From the NCBI GenBank assembly GCA_964474695.1, contig CAYYTK010000015.1, positions 32,104 through 96,103 on the forward strand: DNA of 64,000 bases. The letters are read 5' to 3'. The notes under the pieces were generated by a model. The model was not told where the DNA came from. It saw nothing but the letters and a program-made list of their open reading frames with translations, and did not search any database. How positions within the stretch are numbered: position 1 is the stretch's first letter; each line of letters begins with the position of its first letter. The position numbers and the translations under genes are program-made. The stretch comes from DAOUBP01 sp964474695. Lineage in GTDB: Bacteria > Chloroflexota > Anaerolineae > CG2-30-64-16. This document shows, in pieces, positions 16,942-25,943 of this stretch.

Positions 16942-18330
16942 ATGTTCATCAACCGCGTACGTGAGTTGACCTTCCTGGAACGGCGGTACGCCGCCGACCA
17001 GGCCGAGTTGGTGGTGCTCTACGGTCGGCGTCGCGTGGGCAAGACCGAGCTGCTGCGGCGCTTCTGCGAGGGCAAACGCCACTTTTTCTATGTGGCCGAC
17101 CTGGGCACCGAAGCCAGCACCCTGGCGGAGCTGGCGCGACGGTACGGCGAGCTGTTCCACAACGACCCCGAAAGCACGCACTTTGCCACCTGGGATCAGG
17201 CATTCAAGGCCCTGGCGCGCCAGGCCAGCGAGGAGCGCCTCATCGTGGTGCTCGATGAGTTTACCTACCTGCTGCAAACCAGCCCCACCTTGCCCTCCAT
17301 CCTCCAGCGCCTCTGGGATGAGTCGCTCCAACACACCCACTTGATGTTGATCCTAAGCGGCAGCTACATCGGCATCATGGAGCGCGAGGTGTTGGCTTAC
17401 CAGGCGCCTCTCTACGGCCGGCGCACGGCTCAATGGCATCTGCAGCCGCTGAGCTTCACCGATGCGCGGCTCTTCTTGCCCGGCTACAGCCTGCAAGATC
17501 AGGTGCGGGCCTACGCGGTGTTGGGCGGCGTGCCAGCCTACCTGCGCCAGTTCGCCGATCGCCGGCCGCTGCTTGACAACATCGAAGGCGAGATCCTCAG
17601 CCAGGGCGCGTTCCTGTACGACGAACCGCGCTTCCTGTTGCAGATGGAACTGCGCGAGCCTCGGGTCTACTTCGCGATCCTCGAAGCCATCGCCACCGGC
17701 CGCGTGCGCCAGGAGGAGATCAGTCAGGCAGTCGGTGTGAAAGGCGCCTCGTTGGGCTACTACCTGAATACGCTGCGCGACCTCGGCCTGCTCGAGCGGG
17801 CGGTGCCGGTCACCGATGCCGACCCGGCCCACTCCCGGCAGGGGCGCTATCAACTGCTCGATCCCTTCTTCCGCTTCTGGTTCCGCTTCGTTTATCGCGA
17901 GCGCGTCCATCTGGAGCGCGGGGACACGGCCACGGTGCGCCAGGCGGTGAGCGAGCAGTTGGATGCGCTGGCGGGCTGGGCCTTTGAGGAGATCTGCCGC
18001 GCCCGTGTCTGGGAGCTGGCGGCCGCCGGCCGCATCCCCTTCCGGCCGCAACGGGTCGGCATGTGGTGGGATGCGCAGGCGCAGATTGATGTGGCGGCGC
18101 TCGACGAGGAGTATATCCTGCTAGGAGAGTGCCGCTGGCGCTCGCGCCCCCTCGGCCCCGATGCGCTGGCTGAGCTTAAGCGCAAGGCCGAACGCGTGCC
18201 GGGCAACCGTCATCAAGCACTGGCGCTCTTCTCGCGCGCCGGTTTCACCGAGCCACTACAGGCTGAAGCGGCGGGCCAGGGCGTGCTGTTGTTCGGCCTG
18301 GACGATCTGCTCGGCGTGGAGGCAAAATGA
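16942..18330 (+). CDS. Archaeal-type ATPase with C-terminal DUF234
   Basis: 462 residues from MFINRVREL (GAGG ribosome site). Walker A is GRRRVGKTELL (~residue 28) and Walker B is RLIVVLDEFTYL (~110). An LILSGSYIGIM sensor motif and a winged-helix section follow. The C-terminal DUF234 PD-(D/E)XK-like part includes WWDAQAQIDVAAL and LLGECRWR. This family (ATPase_2 plus DUF234) recurs in archaea and Chloroflexota with unknown substrate. The gene overlaps the next by ATGA, so the two form an operon. A paralogue lies at 62043-63446. Confidence 0.85.
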   Translation: MFINRVRELTFLERRYAADQAELVVLYGRRRVGKTELLRRFCEGKRHFFYVADLGTEASTLAELARRYGELFHNDPESTHFATWDQAFKALARQASEERLIVVLDEFTYLLQTSPTLPSILQRLWDESLQHTHLMLILSGSYIGIMEREVLAYQAPLYGRRTAQWHLQPLSFTDARLFLPGYSLQDQVRAYAVLGGVPAYLRQFADRRPLLDNIEGEILSQGAFLYDEPRFLLQMELREPRVYFAILEAIATGRVRQEEISQAVGVKGASLGYYLNTLRDLGLLERAVPVTDADPAHSRQGRYQLLDPFFRFWFRFVYRERVHLERGDTATVRQAVSEQLDALAGWAFEEICRARVWELAAAGRIPFRPQRVGMWWDAQAQIDVAALDEEYILLGECRWRSRPLGPDALAELKRKAERVPGNRHQALALFSRAGFTEPLQAEAAGQGVLLFGLDDLLGVEAK

Positions 18331-19430
18331 GCGAATACCAGTACTACGAGTGGCAGACCATTGACCGCGCCCTGACCGCTGCCGAACAGGCGGCCGTGAA
18401 CAGGTTATCCAGCCACATTGACGTCACCTCGACGCGCGCCTGGGTGGAGTATCACTGGAGTGGATTCAAGCATGACCCCAAACAAGTGCTGGCGCGCACC
18501 TTCGACGCCTTCCTCTACTACGCCAATTGGGGCTGCCAGCGACTGGCGTTCCGTTTCCCCAAGGGGCTGCTGGATGAGGAGGCGTTGCAGCCCTACCTGT
18601 GGGAGTACTGCGCCGAGTTGGAGCCCGTCGGCGACACCCTGATCCTGGATATCTCCTATCCTGACGAGGATGGCGGCCACTATTTCGAGGGTGAAGCGCG
18701 GCTCTCTGCGCTGGCGCCGCTGCGCGACGATCTCCTGGCCGGCGACACCCGCGCGCTCTATCTGGCCTGGCTTATCGCCGCGGCGGCCAACGACATTGAC
18801 GAGGAGCTGGAGCCGCCGGTCCCGCCGGGGTTGCAGGAGCTTTCGGCGCCGCTGGCGGAGTTCGTGCGTTTCTTCCAGTTCGACCCGTTCCTGGTGCAGG
18901 CGGCCGCGCAGGCCAGCGAGCCGCTCCGTGCCGCGCCGGCGCCTGCGCTGGACGCGCTCATCGCCCGCCTGCCGCGCGCCGAGTGTGACGCGTTCCTGCG
19001 CCGGCTGGCTGCAGGGGAGCCGCTGCTGGCGCTGAAGCTCAACCGCCGCTTGCAGGAGCTGGCCGGACCGCCCGCCAGGCCCCAAGCAGCCGCGCCGCGC
19101 CGCACGTGGGTCGAACTGCGCGAAACCGCCGAACGGCTGCGCCAGGCGGAGGAACGCCGCCAAAAGGCCGAGGCGGAGGCCAGGCGGATCAAAGACCTGC
19201 AGGACTTTGCGCCCCGCGCGGCGCAAGCCTGGCGCGATGTCCAGGCGTTGATCGAGCAAAAGCAAGCACGCGCATACGACGAAGCGGTGGCGCTGTTAGT
19301 CAAGCTGCGCGACGTGGCTGTGTTTCAGAATCGGCTGGCTGAGTTCGAGGCACGTCTGGGTAGCCTGCAGGCCCAGTATGCCGGCCGTCCGGCGTTCCAA
19401 GAGCGGTTACGCAAGGCGGGGTTGGTATGA
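18327..19430 (+). CDS. Conserved hypothetical protein, coupled to the DUF234 ATPase
   Basis: 367 residues; the ATG overlaps the ATPase stop. The opening (YEWQTIDRALTAAEQAAVN, then RAWVEYHWSGFKHDP and FDAFLYYANWG) matches a conserved family of unknown function that I recall beside SWIM zinc-finger genes in actinobacteria and Chloroflexota. Residues ~255-300 form a charged coiled coil. The ~65 C-terminal residues are helical. No catalytic motif is visible. Confidence 0.65.
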   Translation: MSEYQYYEWQTIDRALTAAEQAAVNRLSSHIDVTSTRAWVEYHWSGFKHDPKQVLARTFDAFLYYANWGCQRLAFRFPKGLLDEEALQPYLWEYCAELEPVGDTLILDISYPDEDGGHYFEGEARLSALAPLRDDLLAGDTRALYLAWLIAAAANDIDEELEPPVPPGLQELSAPLAEFVRFFQFDPFLVQAAAQASEPLRAAPAPALDALIARLPRAECDAFLRRLAAGEPLLALKLNRRLQELAGPPARPQAAAPRRTWVELRETAERLRQAEERRQKAEAEARRIKDLQDFAPRAAQAWRDVQALIEQKQARAYDEAVALLVKLRDVAVFQNRLAEFEARLGSLQAQYAGRPAFQERLRKAGLV

Positions 19431-19453
19431 TGTGCATGTCAGCATTTGTCGTA

Positions 19454-19853
19454 TCTCAAAGATAATGAGACTGTGAGGCCCCAAACAGCCGTTTGTCTCA
19501 AAGATAATGAGACTGGGTCTCACAGATAATGAGACTGGCCTACATTTGTCTCAAAGTTAGTGAGACTGCCCTAAATCTGTCTCAAAGATAATGAGACCAG
19601 CCTCACCGGTTTGCTAGCCCTGTCCAGTCGCATCTCGGCATCAAGCCGAGGCAACGCCGGGAGAAGGCATTGATCAACTACCACTTGTAGTATGTCTTGC
19701 GTCAAGATGCCCTGCATATAGTGGCATGAATTAGCCTGCTGTCTACTGTCCTGCGGCCTGTTGAGAAGGTGCATTCAGGCAGATAGGCCAGTCTCACTAT
19801 CTCTGAGATGTCAGTCTCATTATCTTTGAGACGAGTCTCATTATCTTTGAGAT
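19454..19853. repeat. Two opposed clusters of the dyad GTCTCAAAGATAATGAGAC
   Basis: Five left copies: 19454-19471, 19495-19513, 19517-19535, 19548-19566, 19579-19597. Three right copies in reverse orientation: 19791-19809, 19814-19832, 19835-19853. Each unit is itself a dyad (GTCTCA/TGAGAC). The ~190 bp between the clusters hold only a 67-codon minus-strand open frame without recognisable similarity. Inverted terminal clusters of repeated binding sites suggest a decayed IS or MITE; an operator array for the next gene is the alternative. Confidence 0.75.
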
Positions 19854-19871
19854 CCTACAGCATTTTACATC

Positions 19872-19900
19872 TTGACATGATGACTATGTTGTATTATCAT
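19872..19900 (+). promoter_or_regulatory. Promoter for the DUF4143 ATPase
   Basis: TTGACA (19872-19877), a 17-bp spacer and TATCAT (19895-19900). The predicted start of transcription falls at or next to the ATG (19908), so the message may be leaderless; no clear ribosome site is present. Confidence 0.55.
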
Positions 19901-19907
19901 TCAGGTC

Positions 19908-21161
19908 ATGAATAACTTTCATTCAGACCCACCCCTCTATTATCGGCGTTGGTTGACGCCGCTGCTGCAGGCGGCGTGCGAGGCGCATCCGGTCGTCGTG
20001 CTGACCGGCGCGCGACAGGTCGGCAAGAGCACTTTGCTGCGCCGGGCCGAGCCGTTCGCCAGTTGGCGCTATCACACCATGGACGACTTCGACACGCTGC
20101 GCCAGGTGCGCGAGAACCCTGCCAGCCTGTGGGCCGGCGCGCACGAGGTGGTGCTGGATGAGGTGCAGAAGGCGCCCGAACTGCTGCCGGCCATCAAACG
20201 CGCCGTAGATGAGCAGCCAGGCCGCTACCGGTTCCTGCTGTCCGGGTCGGCCAACTTGCTCCTCATGGGAAACGTGAGCGAGAGCCTGGCCGGCCGCGCG
20301 GTCTATCTGACGCTTGACCCGTTAACGCTGGGCGAGCTGCATGGACAGCCACCGCCTGCGCTCCTGGCCGATGTTCTGGCTGACCGCTGGCCGGAAGAAG
20401 GAACCCTGCCGGAGGCGCTGCCTGATCCGGTGCCCCTGATGCAGCGTGGTTTCATGCCCGCGTTGTTGACACTCACCACCCCGGCCGACTATTTGCGCTG
20501 GTGGGAGGGCTATGTGGCCACCTACCTGGAACGCGATCTCCGGCAGATGTCCCAAGTGGAGTCACTGGTGGACTTCCGCCGGGTCATGGCGCTGCTGGCG
20601 TTGCGCACCGGTCAATTGCTCAACCAATCGGAAGTGGCGCGTGATGCCGGCCTTTCGCAGCCCACAATTCATCGCTATCTGAATTTACTGGAAGCGACTC
20701 ACCTGTTCGAGCGGGTGCCGACCTATCTCGGGAGTCATACGACGCGCTTGTTGAAGTCGCCGCGCGCCTTCTGGGCCGATGCGGGGCTGGCGGTCTTCCT
20801 GGCGGGCTATTTCAGCGCAGATGAGTTAGCCAAAGCCCGCGAGTTGGGCGCGTTCTTCGAGACGCTGATCTACCAACATCTGCGCGTGAGCTGTAGCCTG
20901 CTGACCCCCCGTGGCCGGCTGCACTTTTGGCGCACGCAAACCGGCGACGAGGTGGATTTCGTGATCGAGCACGGTCGCCGGGTGGTGGGCATTGAGGTGA
21001 AGATGACCGACGCGCCGGGCTACCGGCATGCGGCAGGCCTGGCCAAATTCCTGGGCGAGCACCCCCAAGCCGTAGGTGGCATCCTGCTGCACAGCGGCCA
21101 GCAGATCCGGCGCCTGGATGAGAAGATCGTGGCCGTCCCCTGGTCGCTGTTGACCGGGTGA
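19908..21161 (+). CDS. AAA ATPase with DUF4143 domain
   Basis: 417 residues. The AAA_14-type N-terminus has Walker A (VVVLTGARQVGKSTLLRR, ~residues 28-45), Walker B (HEVVLDEVQKAPELLPAIKR) and the sensor RFLLSGSANLLLM. The C-terminal DUF4143 part includes LPVFLAGYF-like and ETLIYQHLR segments and a PD-(D/E)XK-like end (RTQTGDEVDFVIE, VVGIEVKM). It is a widespread accessory family of unsettled function, often near toxin-antitoxin and mobile DNA. It stands alone behind the repeat clusters. Confidence 0.88.
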   Translation: MNNFHSDPPLYYRRWLTPLLQAACEAHPVVVLTGARQVGKSTLLRRAEPFASWRYHTMDDFDTLRQVRENPASLWAGAHEVVLDEVQKAPELLPAIKRAVDEQPGRYRFLLSGSANLLLMGNVSESLAGRAVYLTLDPLTLGELHGQPPPALLADVLADRWPEEGTLPEALPDPVPLMQRGFMPALLTLTTPADYLRWWEGYVATYLERDLRQMSQVESLVDFRRVMALLALRTGQLLNQSEVARDAGLSQPTIHRYLNLLEATHLFERVPTYLGSHTTRLLKSPRAFWADAGLAVFLAGYFSADELAKARELGAFFETLIYQHLRVSCSLLTPRGRLHFWRTQTGDEVDFVIEHGRRVVGIEVKMTDAPGYRHAAGLAKFLGEHPQAVGGILLHSGQQIRRLDEKIVAVPWSLLTG

Positions 21162-21214
21162 CGCGGCATCAGCTTGGACGACTTGAGAGAAGCACTTGAC
21201 TCAGCAGGGCGTCT

Positions 21215-21259
21215 GCACAAAGAGACCCGGTTTCTCGAAGAAATCAGGTCTCTTTGTGC
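21215..21259. repeat. 45-nt palindromic hairpin element
   Basis: 13-bp perfect arms (21215-21227 and 21247-21259) enclose an inner TTTCT/AGAAA stem. The CAAAGAGACC and TTTCTTCGAGAAA content resembles dispersed REP-like palindromes. It could end DUF4143 transcription. A TATAAT (21260-21265) follows at once and may be the -10 for the histidine kinase. Confidence 0.65.
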
Positions 21260-21353
21260 TATAATGGGAACAAATCGGCTGCGTACGACGACTTATGTGA
21301 GTATATGCAGACATCCTTGTGCCTGACGGCAGCGCCGTCGGCGGGGTGAGGTT

Positions 21354-22463
21354 ATGGCCGGTATCTTCGATCTGCGCTGGGTGTTGTTCGGTCTCCTGAT
21401 CGTGCTGCTGACAACCGCGGCTTTGGCGGTTGTTATCGCTCGGCGCTGGTGGCTGACGCGCCGTGCCAGGCTGCCTTCGCGCGCCTTGCTCGACCATGCG
21501 CCGTTTGGCTGGCTGGTGCTGACCAAGACCGATCGTTACCTCTACGCCAATCCTTATGCGCGCCGGCTGTTGGGCCTGAGCGGCGAGCGCGGCCGCATCC
21601 CGGTGGCCGACTGGTCGGCGCAGATGCTCGATGATGCCGATACGCGGCGCATAGACCCCGCGAGCGGCGGGCGGTATCGGATCATGCGGGTGGGCGAGGA
21701 CCGTTTTGCCGCGTGGTGGACCTTCCCGCTGGCGGACAATGACGTGGTCTACATGTTGGATGTCACCGCGCAACAGCGCAGCCAGGAGGCCGGCAGCGCG
21801 TTGTTGGGCGGCCTGGGCCATGAGCTGCGCACCCCCATCGCCACCCTGCAGACGCACATCGAGGTGCAACGGCTGACGACCATCTTGCCTGAGACACGCG
21901 CAGAATCGCTGCAAGCCATGAAAGATGAGGTGCAGCGGATGGCGCGCCTGGTGAGCCTGATGCTGGAGCTCGGCCGCCTGGATGTGGTTGCGGAACTTGA
22001 GCTCCGACCGGTCGATCTGGTCGCTGTGGCGCAGGAGGCGTTGACCGAAAGCCAGGCCCGGGCGGATGAGCGCGCGATGCCGCTGCTGTTCGAGGCCGAC
22101 GCTGCGCTGCCGCTGGTGGCGGGCGATCGGGATCGGTTGAAGCAGGTCTTCTTGAACCTCCTGGACAACGCGTTCAAGTATTGCCGGCCCGGTGATCGCG
22201 TGACGGTTTCGCTGCGTCGTGAGGCCGATGGCATCCGCTGCGCGGTCTGTGATACCGGGCCGGGCATTCCTGCCCAGCACATACCGCATCTCACACGCCG
22301 TTTCTACCGCGCCGCGCCCCAGGCGCTGGAGGGCAGCGGCCTGGGCCTGGCGCTGGTGCAGGAGGTGCTGGTGCGCCACCAGAGCCGGCTGGAGATCGAG
22401 AGCCGGACCGAGGGCGAAACGACAGGGACGTGCATGCGTTTTCTGCTGCCGGTGCTGGGCTAG
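21354..22463 (+). CDS. Membrane sensor histidine kinase with PAS-like domain
   Basis: 369 residues. One N-terminal TM helix (~8-28) is followed by a PAS-like domain (~45-130: APFGWLVLTKTDRYLYANPYA). The H-box is GHELRTPIATLQ (~residue 155). The N-box NLLDNAFKY, the G1 box CDTGPGIP and the G2 box GSGLGLALVQ follow, giving a full HisKA/HATPase set. No response regulator is adjacent. The nearest NarL-type regulator is 3.5 kb downstream, and HisKA kinases do not normally pair with that class, so the partner is unknown. Confidence 0.9.
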   Translation: MAGIFDLRWVLFGLLIVLLTTAALAVVIARRWWLTRRARLPSRALLDHAPFGWLVLTKTDRYLYANPYARRLLGLSGERGRIPVADWSAQMLDDADTRRIDPASGGRYRIMRVGEDRFAAWWTFPLADNDVVYMLDVTAQQRSQEAGSALLGGLGHELRTPIATLQTHIEVQRLTTILPETRAESLQAMKDEVQRMARLVSLMLELGRLDVVAELELRPVDLVAVAQEALTESQARADERAMPLLFEADAALPLVAGDRDRLKQVFLNLLDNAFKYCRPGDRVTVSLRREADGIRCAVCDTGPGIPAQHIPHLTRRFYRAAPQALEGSGLGLALVQEVLVRHQSRLEIESRTEGETTGTCMRFLLPVLG

Positions 22464-22490
22464 GGCAGGAAGCTGCGGAGGAAATTGCCA

Positions 22491-23948
22491 ATGAAGAACG
22501 GTATCTTGCGCTGGCTTAGCCGCATCTGGCCAGCGCTGTTGATCGCATTGTTGCTGGGTGGCTACTGGCTGCTGCCGATCCGGGGCCGCGTGGCGATGCT
22601 GCCCGGCGGCGAGGCGGATCTGCCCTGGCCGCAGATGCAATGGGTGGCCGCAGAACGGCGGGCGATCGTGGCCGACAGCGAGCCGTGGGGCGATGTGCTC
22701 CTGACGGTGGCCGGCCGCTCGGCGGGCTCTGCGAGTTGGCAGGCGCAACCGGGCGGCATTTGGCGTTGGGAGTGGCGCATTCCGATCACTGCTTCCGTGG
22801 CGGGCCCGCTGGTCTTCTACCACGATTGTGCGACCGGCTGCCAGGAGCGCGGCCGGCTGGCGCTCGGGGATCGGGACCGTAAGGAAGCTGACGAGGGTGT
22901 GCCCACCAGCCTGGGCGTCGTTTTTGCCGATCCGACCCGCGACTGGCACGGCCGCAGCGGTTGGATCGTGGACCTGACCTACGCCCGACCGCCGGAGGAT
23001 CCCTACTGGCGCGCGGATGCATTGGCCGAGCGCGTTTACGCTGCGACTGACAAAGGGCAGCGCGTGCTGGTGCGCGTGGACCACGATCAGGGGCAAACCC
23101 TCCCCCCGGCGGGCGACGAGCTGGCGCTGGCCGAGTATTTGGCCTATCTGCGCCGCCTGGCGCGCGACGATCGCCTGGCCGGGGTCTACGGCTACATCAT
23201 CGGCAGCGGGTTCAACGCGCTGGACGCCAACAGCCAGGCCCCGGCGCGACCGGTGACGCCTGCCTGGTACGCGCGGCTGTTCATCGGTTACGGCGAAGAT
23301 GTGACGCACTCTGACAACGCCATACAGACGATGCGCGCGGTGAACCCCCGCGTACGTGTGCTGGTGGGCCCGGTGCGGCCGTGGATCAGCGACCAGGGCG
23401 GCGATCAGCCGGCGGCGAGCCAGGCGCCGTGGTTGGATTACATGCGCTCCCTGGTGGCGCATCTGGATGCCGCGGCGCAGGCGAAAGCTGCGGCCGGCAT
23501 CGCGCTGGCCGCGCCCGATGGGTTTGCCTTGCAGGCGCCCGGCCGGCCGGATGCGCCCGAGCTTTCAGACGAGGCGCGCGGGCAAGAACCCGGGCATGAT
23601 CTGCCGCGCGCTGCCTGGGGCGGCGCGCAGGCCGGCTTTCGGGTCTACCGCGACTGGCTGGCGATCATCAACGGCTACCCGACGACGCGCGGCCAGCCGG
23701 CCTACATCACCTCGACCAACACCTACGCGCCCGATGCCAAGACCCCCCCGGCGCAGAACTATCCATCCGGCTGGCTGACCGCGGCGCTGGCCGAGATCAA
23801 CAGCCAGCCGCAGGTGGTTGCGCTGTGCTGGTTCATGGACGGCCCGCTGGGCGACACCCAGTGGGACTGGTTCAGCCTGGCCCGCCGCCAGGGCCGCATG
23901 CTCTACGCGGCCGAGGAGTTCGACGCGCTGCTGCGCGGCGGGAAGTGA
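22491..23948 (+). CDS. Membrane-anchored glycosidase-like protein
   Basis: 485 residues from ATG 22491 (GGAGG ribosome site; a TTG two codons earlier is less likely). One N-terminal TM anchor (~10-27) precedes a large extracytoplasmic part. The segments YLAYLRRLARDDRLAGVYGY, AYITSTNTYAP and ALCWFMDGPLG look like strands of a TIM-barrel glycoside hydrolase, but I cannot place catalytic acids with confidence. It follows the histidine kinase by 27 bp and may share its transcript. Confidence 0.55.
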   Translation: MKNGILRWLSRIWPALLIALLLGGYWLLPIRGRVAMLPGGEADLPWPQMQWVAAERRAIVADSEPWGDVLLTVAGRSAGSASWQAQPGGIWRWEWRIPITASVAGPLVFYHDCATGCQERGRLALGDRDRKEADEGVPTSLGVVFADPTRDWHGRSGWIVDLTYARPPEDPYWRADALAERVYAATDKGQRVLVRVDHDQGQTLPPAGDELALAEYLAYLRRLARDDRLAGVYGYIIGSGFNALDANSQAPARPVTPAWYARLFIGYGEDVTHSDNAIQTMRAVNPRVRVLVGPVRPWISDQGGDQPAASQAPWLDYMRSLVAHLDAAAQAKAAAGIALAAPDGFALQAPGRPDAPELSDEARGQEPGHDLPRAAWGGAQAGFRVYRDWLAIINGYPTTRGQPAYITSTNTYAPDAKTPPAQNYPSGWLTAALAEINSQPQVVALCWFMDGPLGDTQWDWFSLARRQGRMLYAAEEFDALLRGGK

Positions 23949-23998
23949 ACCGCGTAACCGCATGGTGGGCTGCACAAGCCTGAAATTCCCGCAAAAGA

Positions 23999-24067
23999 CT
24001 GGTGTTTTCCACAGTGACAAGCGGTGGCCTTCGTAGTAGAGTGAGCGTGCCATCGGGAAATCCGGTG
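23999..24067 (+). promoter_or_regulatory. Promoter-operator-hairpin cassette, copy 1
   Basis: Operator dyad CTGGTG-TTTT-CCACAG (23999-24014); -35 GTGACA (24014-24019); 17-bp spacer; -10 TAGAGT (24037-24042). The 5' hairpin CATCGG-GAAAT-CCGGTG spans 24051-24067. It drives the secreted protein at 24095. Confidence 0.85.
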
Positions 24068-24094
24068 AGTAGCACACCTTCTTGGAGGAACACT

Positions 24095-24844
24095 ATGAAA
24101 AGGTCGCACGTCTTACTCGTTCTGTTGTTGGTTAGCATGTTGCTGGTGAGCAGTTTTCCCAGCGCGTTGGCGCAGGAGGCACAACCCCCCCTGATGCCCA
24201 ATGAAATGTTGCCAAACGTTGGAATGGAAGACACTCTGCCAGATTCCGGCACCGCATCGGCGGCTGCCTCTTGTGCGCTTGCCGCAACAGATCCAGATCA
24301 AATGGTAACCGCCATTGCTGAGATTGCACAGACAGAATTGCGGGATTCAAAATCCATCAGGGCTTGCTATGATGCGCTTTCTATCGAACAGAAGGCTCTG
24401 GTGTTCGAACGGTCGGCGACGAAACGCAGTCACAACGATAAATCAGGCCGGAAAGACTCGGATATCGGGCCTCAGGCAGTACAGCCACTTGCATTTGGTA
24501 CTTTGTTGACACCCTATACTGCGATCGGATGGGGTGAGAGCCGGACGGCGTACATGTATTGGATGGATAATGGGAATCGATGCCCAATCGAGCGGGGCCC
24601 TGAGACTAACTTCGCCTACTCCTATTCTACTAACGTTACGAATCCCGCTGGATTGCGAGCGAACTCGCCAACTCATCTACTGGTAGACAGTGCAATTGCG
24701 TACTATACAGTGAAGTATGGAGGTCTTAAGACATGGTATGACACCAACTCGAATGTCATTACTACATGTGTGGGCAATGAGGGCTTGTCAAAGGTTGGAG
24801 GAGCGGAGGTCTGGAAAGCCCATGCTAGAATCTATAAACCCTAG
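24095..24844 (+). CDS. Secreted protein of the cassette-driven family
   Basis: 249 residues from MKRSHVLLVLLL, the first ATG after the hairpin leader, with GGAGGA 5 nt upstream. The signal peptide ends near PSALAQE (~26). A helical middle (~60-110, DQMVTAIAEIAQTELRD) is followed by an aromatic-rich C-terminal domain with a Cys pair. The segment NPAGLRANSPTHLLV aligns loosely with NPDGLKW-TT in the 45996 protein and DPDRLRWYTTSSQ in the 40660 protein. This gives a common architecture: signal, helical pro-like segment, variable tip. Function unknown. Confidence 0.75.
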   Translation: MKRSHVLLVLLLVSMLLVSSFPSALAQEAQPPLMPNEMLPNVGMEDTLPDSGTASAAASCALAATDPDQMVTAIAEIAQTELRDSKSIRACYDALSIEQKALVFERSATKRSHNDKSGRKDSDIGPQAVQPLAFGTLLTPYTAIGWGESRTAYMYWMDNGNRCPIERGPETNFAYSYSTNVTNPAGLRANSPTHLLVDSAIAYYTVKYGGLKTWYDTNSNVITTCVGNEGLSKVGGAEVWKAHARIYKP

Positions 24845-24897
24845 AATATTGTTTATGCTGATCGTGTTGCCCCGGGTCTAGCATTATGCACCGTGTA

Positions 24898-24956
24898 GTC
24901 GAAGGATGCGCCGATGCAATTCACAAGTCAGTTGTGCGGTCGTCGCATCCTCCGAC
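24898..24956. terminator. Imperfect hairpin downstream of the secreted gene
   Basis: 13-bp arms with one mismatch (24898-24910 and 24944-24956), loop ~33 nt, no U-tract. It may stabilise the 3' end or act as a weak terminator. Nothing else is seen in 24845-25100. Confidence 0.35.
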
Positions 24957-25100
24957 TCCGGGTCACGCAAAGCAGCTGCCCTGATAGGGCCGCCAGATAA
25001 ATGCCGTACAAGGATAGCGTTCAGCGCCGTGTAAAACCAGACGGAACTGTACAACGTTGATACGTTTCCCGCATTAACTGTCCTACTGGAGTTTTATCAC

Positions 25101-25484
25101 ATGTTGCAGACTCACTCGACGGGATACTTGCTTTGGTTAACGATACTGGTTGTGCTTGCAGTCAGCGTGGTGGGATTGCTCTATGTCCTGCGCACATGGA
25201 ATGCCAGGCGCACGATTGGCCTTCCTATGATCGCCTGCATCAGCGCCCTTGTCCTCGGGCCTTTGTTGCGTTCTCTGCCTGAACGTATCGGTCTCCTGCT
25301 CTTTCTGCCTGGGCTTTGGGTGGTGCTGATTGTTATCGCTATTGCTTTGGGGGCCACTGTAATAGAACTGGTCAAGCATAGGCGCGGGATCGCTCTAGTG
25401 GGCTTGCTTGTGAGTCTGATCGCCATAGCGATTTTTGGCATTAACCTGATGACACCCTGGTTGTGGCCTTATCCGGCCCAATAA
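25101..25484 (+). CDS. Small multi-TM membrane protein (GPLLRSLPE type)
   Basis: 127 residues with four hydrophobic segments (~10-30, 42-56, 66-86, 96-114) and basic cytoplasmic loops. The motif LGPLLRSLPERIGLLLF matches FGPLVRRLPEELAFIAF in the 27981 protein, so these are paralogues. The gene precedes the second small membrane gene and the response regulator, all on one strand. It could be a sensor or transport accessory of the module; no function is recognised. Confidence 0.65.
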   Translation: MLQTHSTGYLLWLTILVVLAVSVVGLLYVLRTWNARRTIGLPMIACISALVLGPLLRSLPERIGLLLFLPGLWVVLIVIAIALGATVIELVKHRRGIALVGLLVSLIAIAIFGINLMTPWLWPYPAQ

Positions 25485-25632
25485 GCAAAGTGAACATACG
25501 CCATCCTCCACCGGCAGTGAGCAATGGAAGTATCCGCATGGCCTATCCAAGAATGGCCCAGCAAATCACTCCAGCGTCTGAGTGAAAGCAAATCAGCCAG
25601 CCGGCTCTTTTCCCATGTGTGAGATAAAACTA

Positions 25633-25935
25633 ATGTCCAATAGACTCTATAGCGTCACCATCGATAAAACAACCAGATTCTGGCGTCTGTTCTACGGAAT
25701 TCTTCTTTTCCTCAACGGTATCGCGCTTGGTGGACTGATTGTCACGATAGGGATTCGTCATATTGTGATGCAGCATTGCTGCATCAATGGTCGGTGGAAT
25801 CCAGATGACTGGTGGGCGATAGCGAATGATATGGTTCCCCATTATGTTGTTTTCGGCATCGCCAGCCCTTTTCTGGCGTTCGTACTGATGATCGTGTGGT
25901 TCGTTGGGCGGCGCCGGAGCGGCACTCAATCATAG
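25633..25935 (+). CDS. Small membrane protein (FLNGIALGG type)
   Basis: 100 residues from MSNRLYSV; two upstream in-frame ATGs (25582, 25615) lack better ribosome sites. Two TM helices (~15-38 and ~68-88) flank a short outer loop with CCINGRWNPDDWW. The C-terminus GRRRSGTQS is cytoplasmic. A paralogue at 41576 shares FLNGIALGG, CC-DGRWNP, YVVFGIAS and GRRRSG. Both genes end a few bases before a response regulator gene, suggesting the pair works together, perhaps as the input component. Confidence 0.7.
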   Translation: MSNRLYSVTIDKTTRFWRLFYGILLFLNGIALGGLIVTIGIRHIVMQHCCINGRWNPDDWWAIANDMVPHYVVFGIASPFLAFVLMIVWFVGRRRSGTQS

Positions 25936-25943
25936 GTTGGGAG

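Noticed and set aside
19454..19853. CRISPR array
   Set aside because: Repeat copies are separated by only 2-32 bp within clusters and reverse orientation between clusters.
21201..23462. Long minus-strand open frame (753 codons)
   Set aside because: Opposite the histidine kinase and glycosidase-like genes, Arg/His/Gln-rich with no motifs; shadow.
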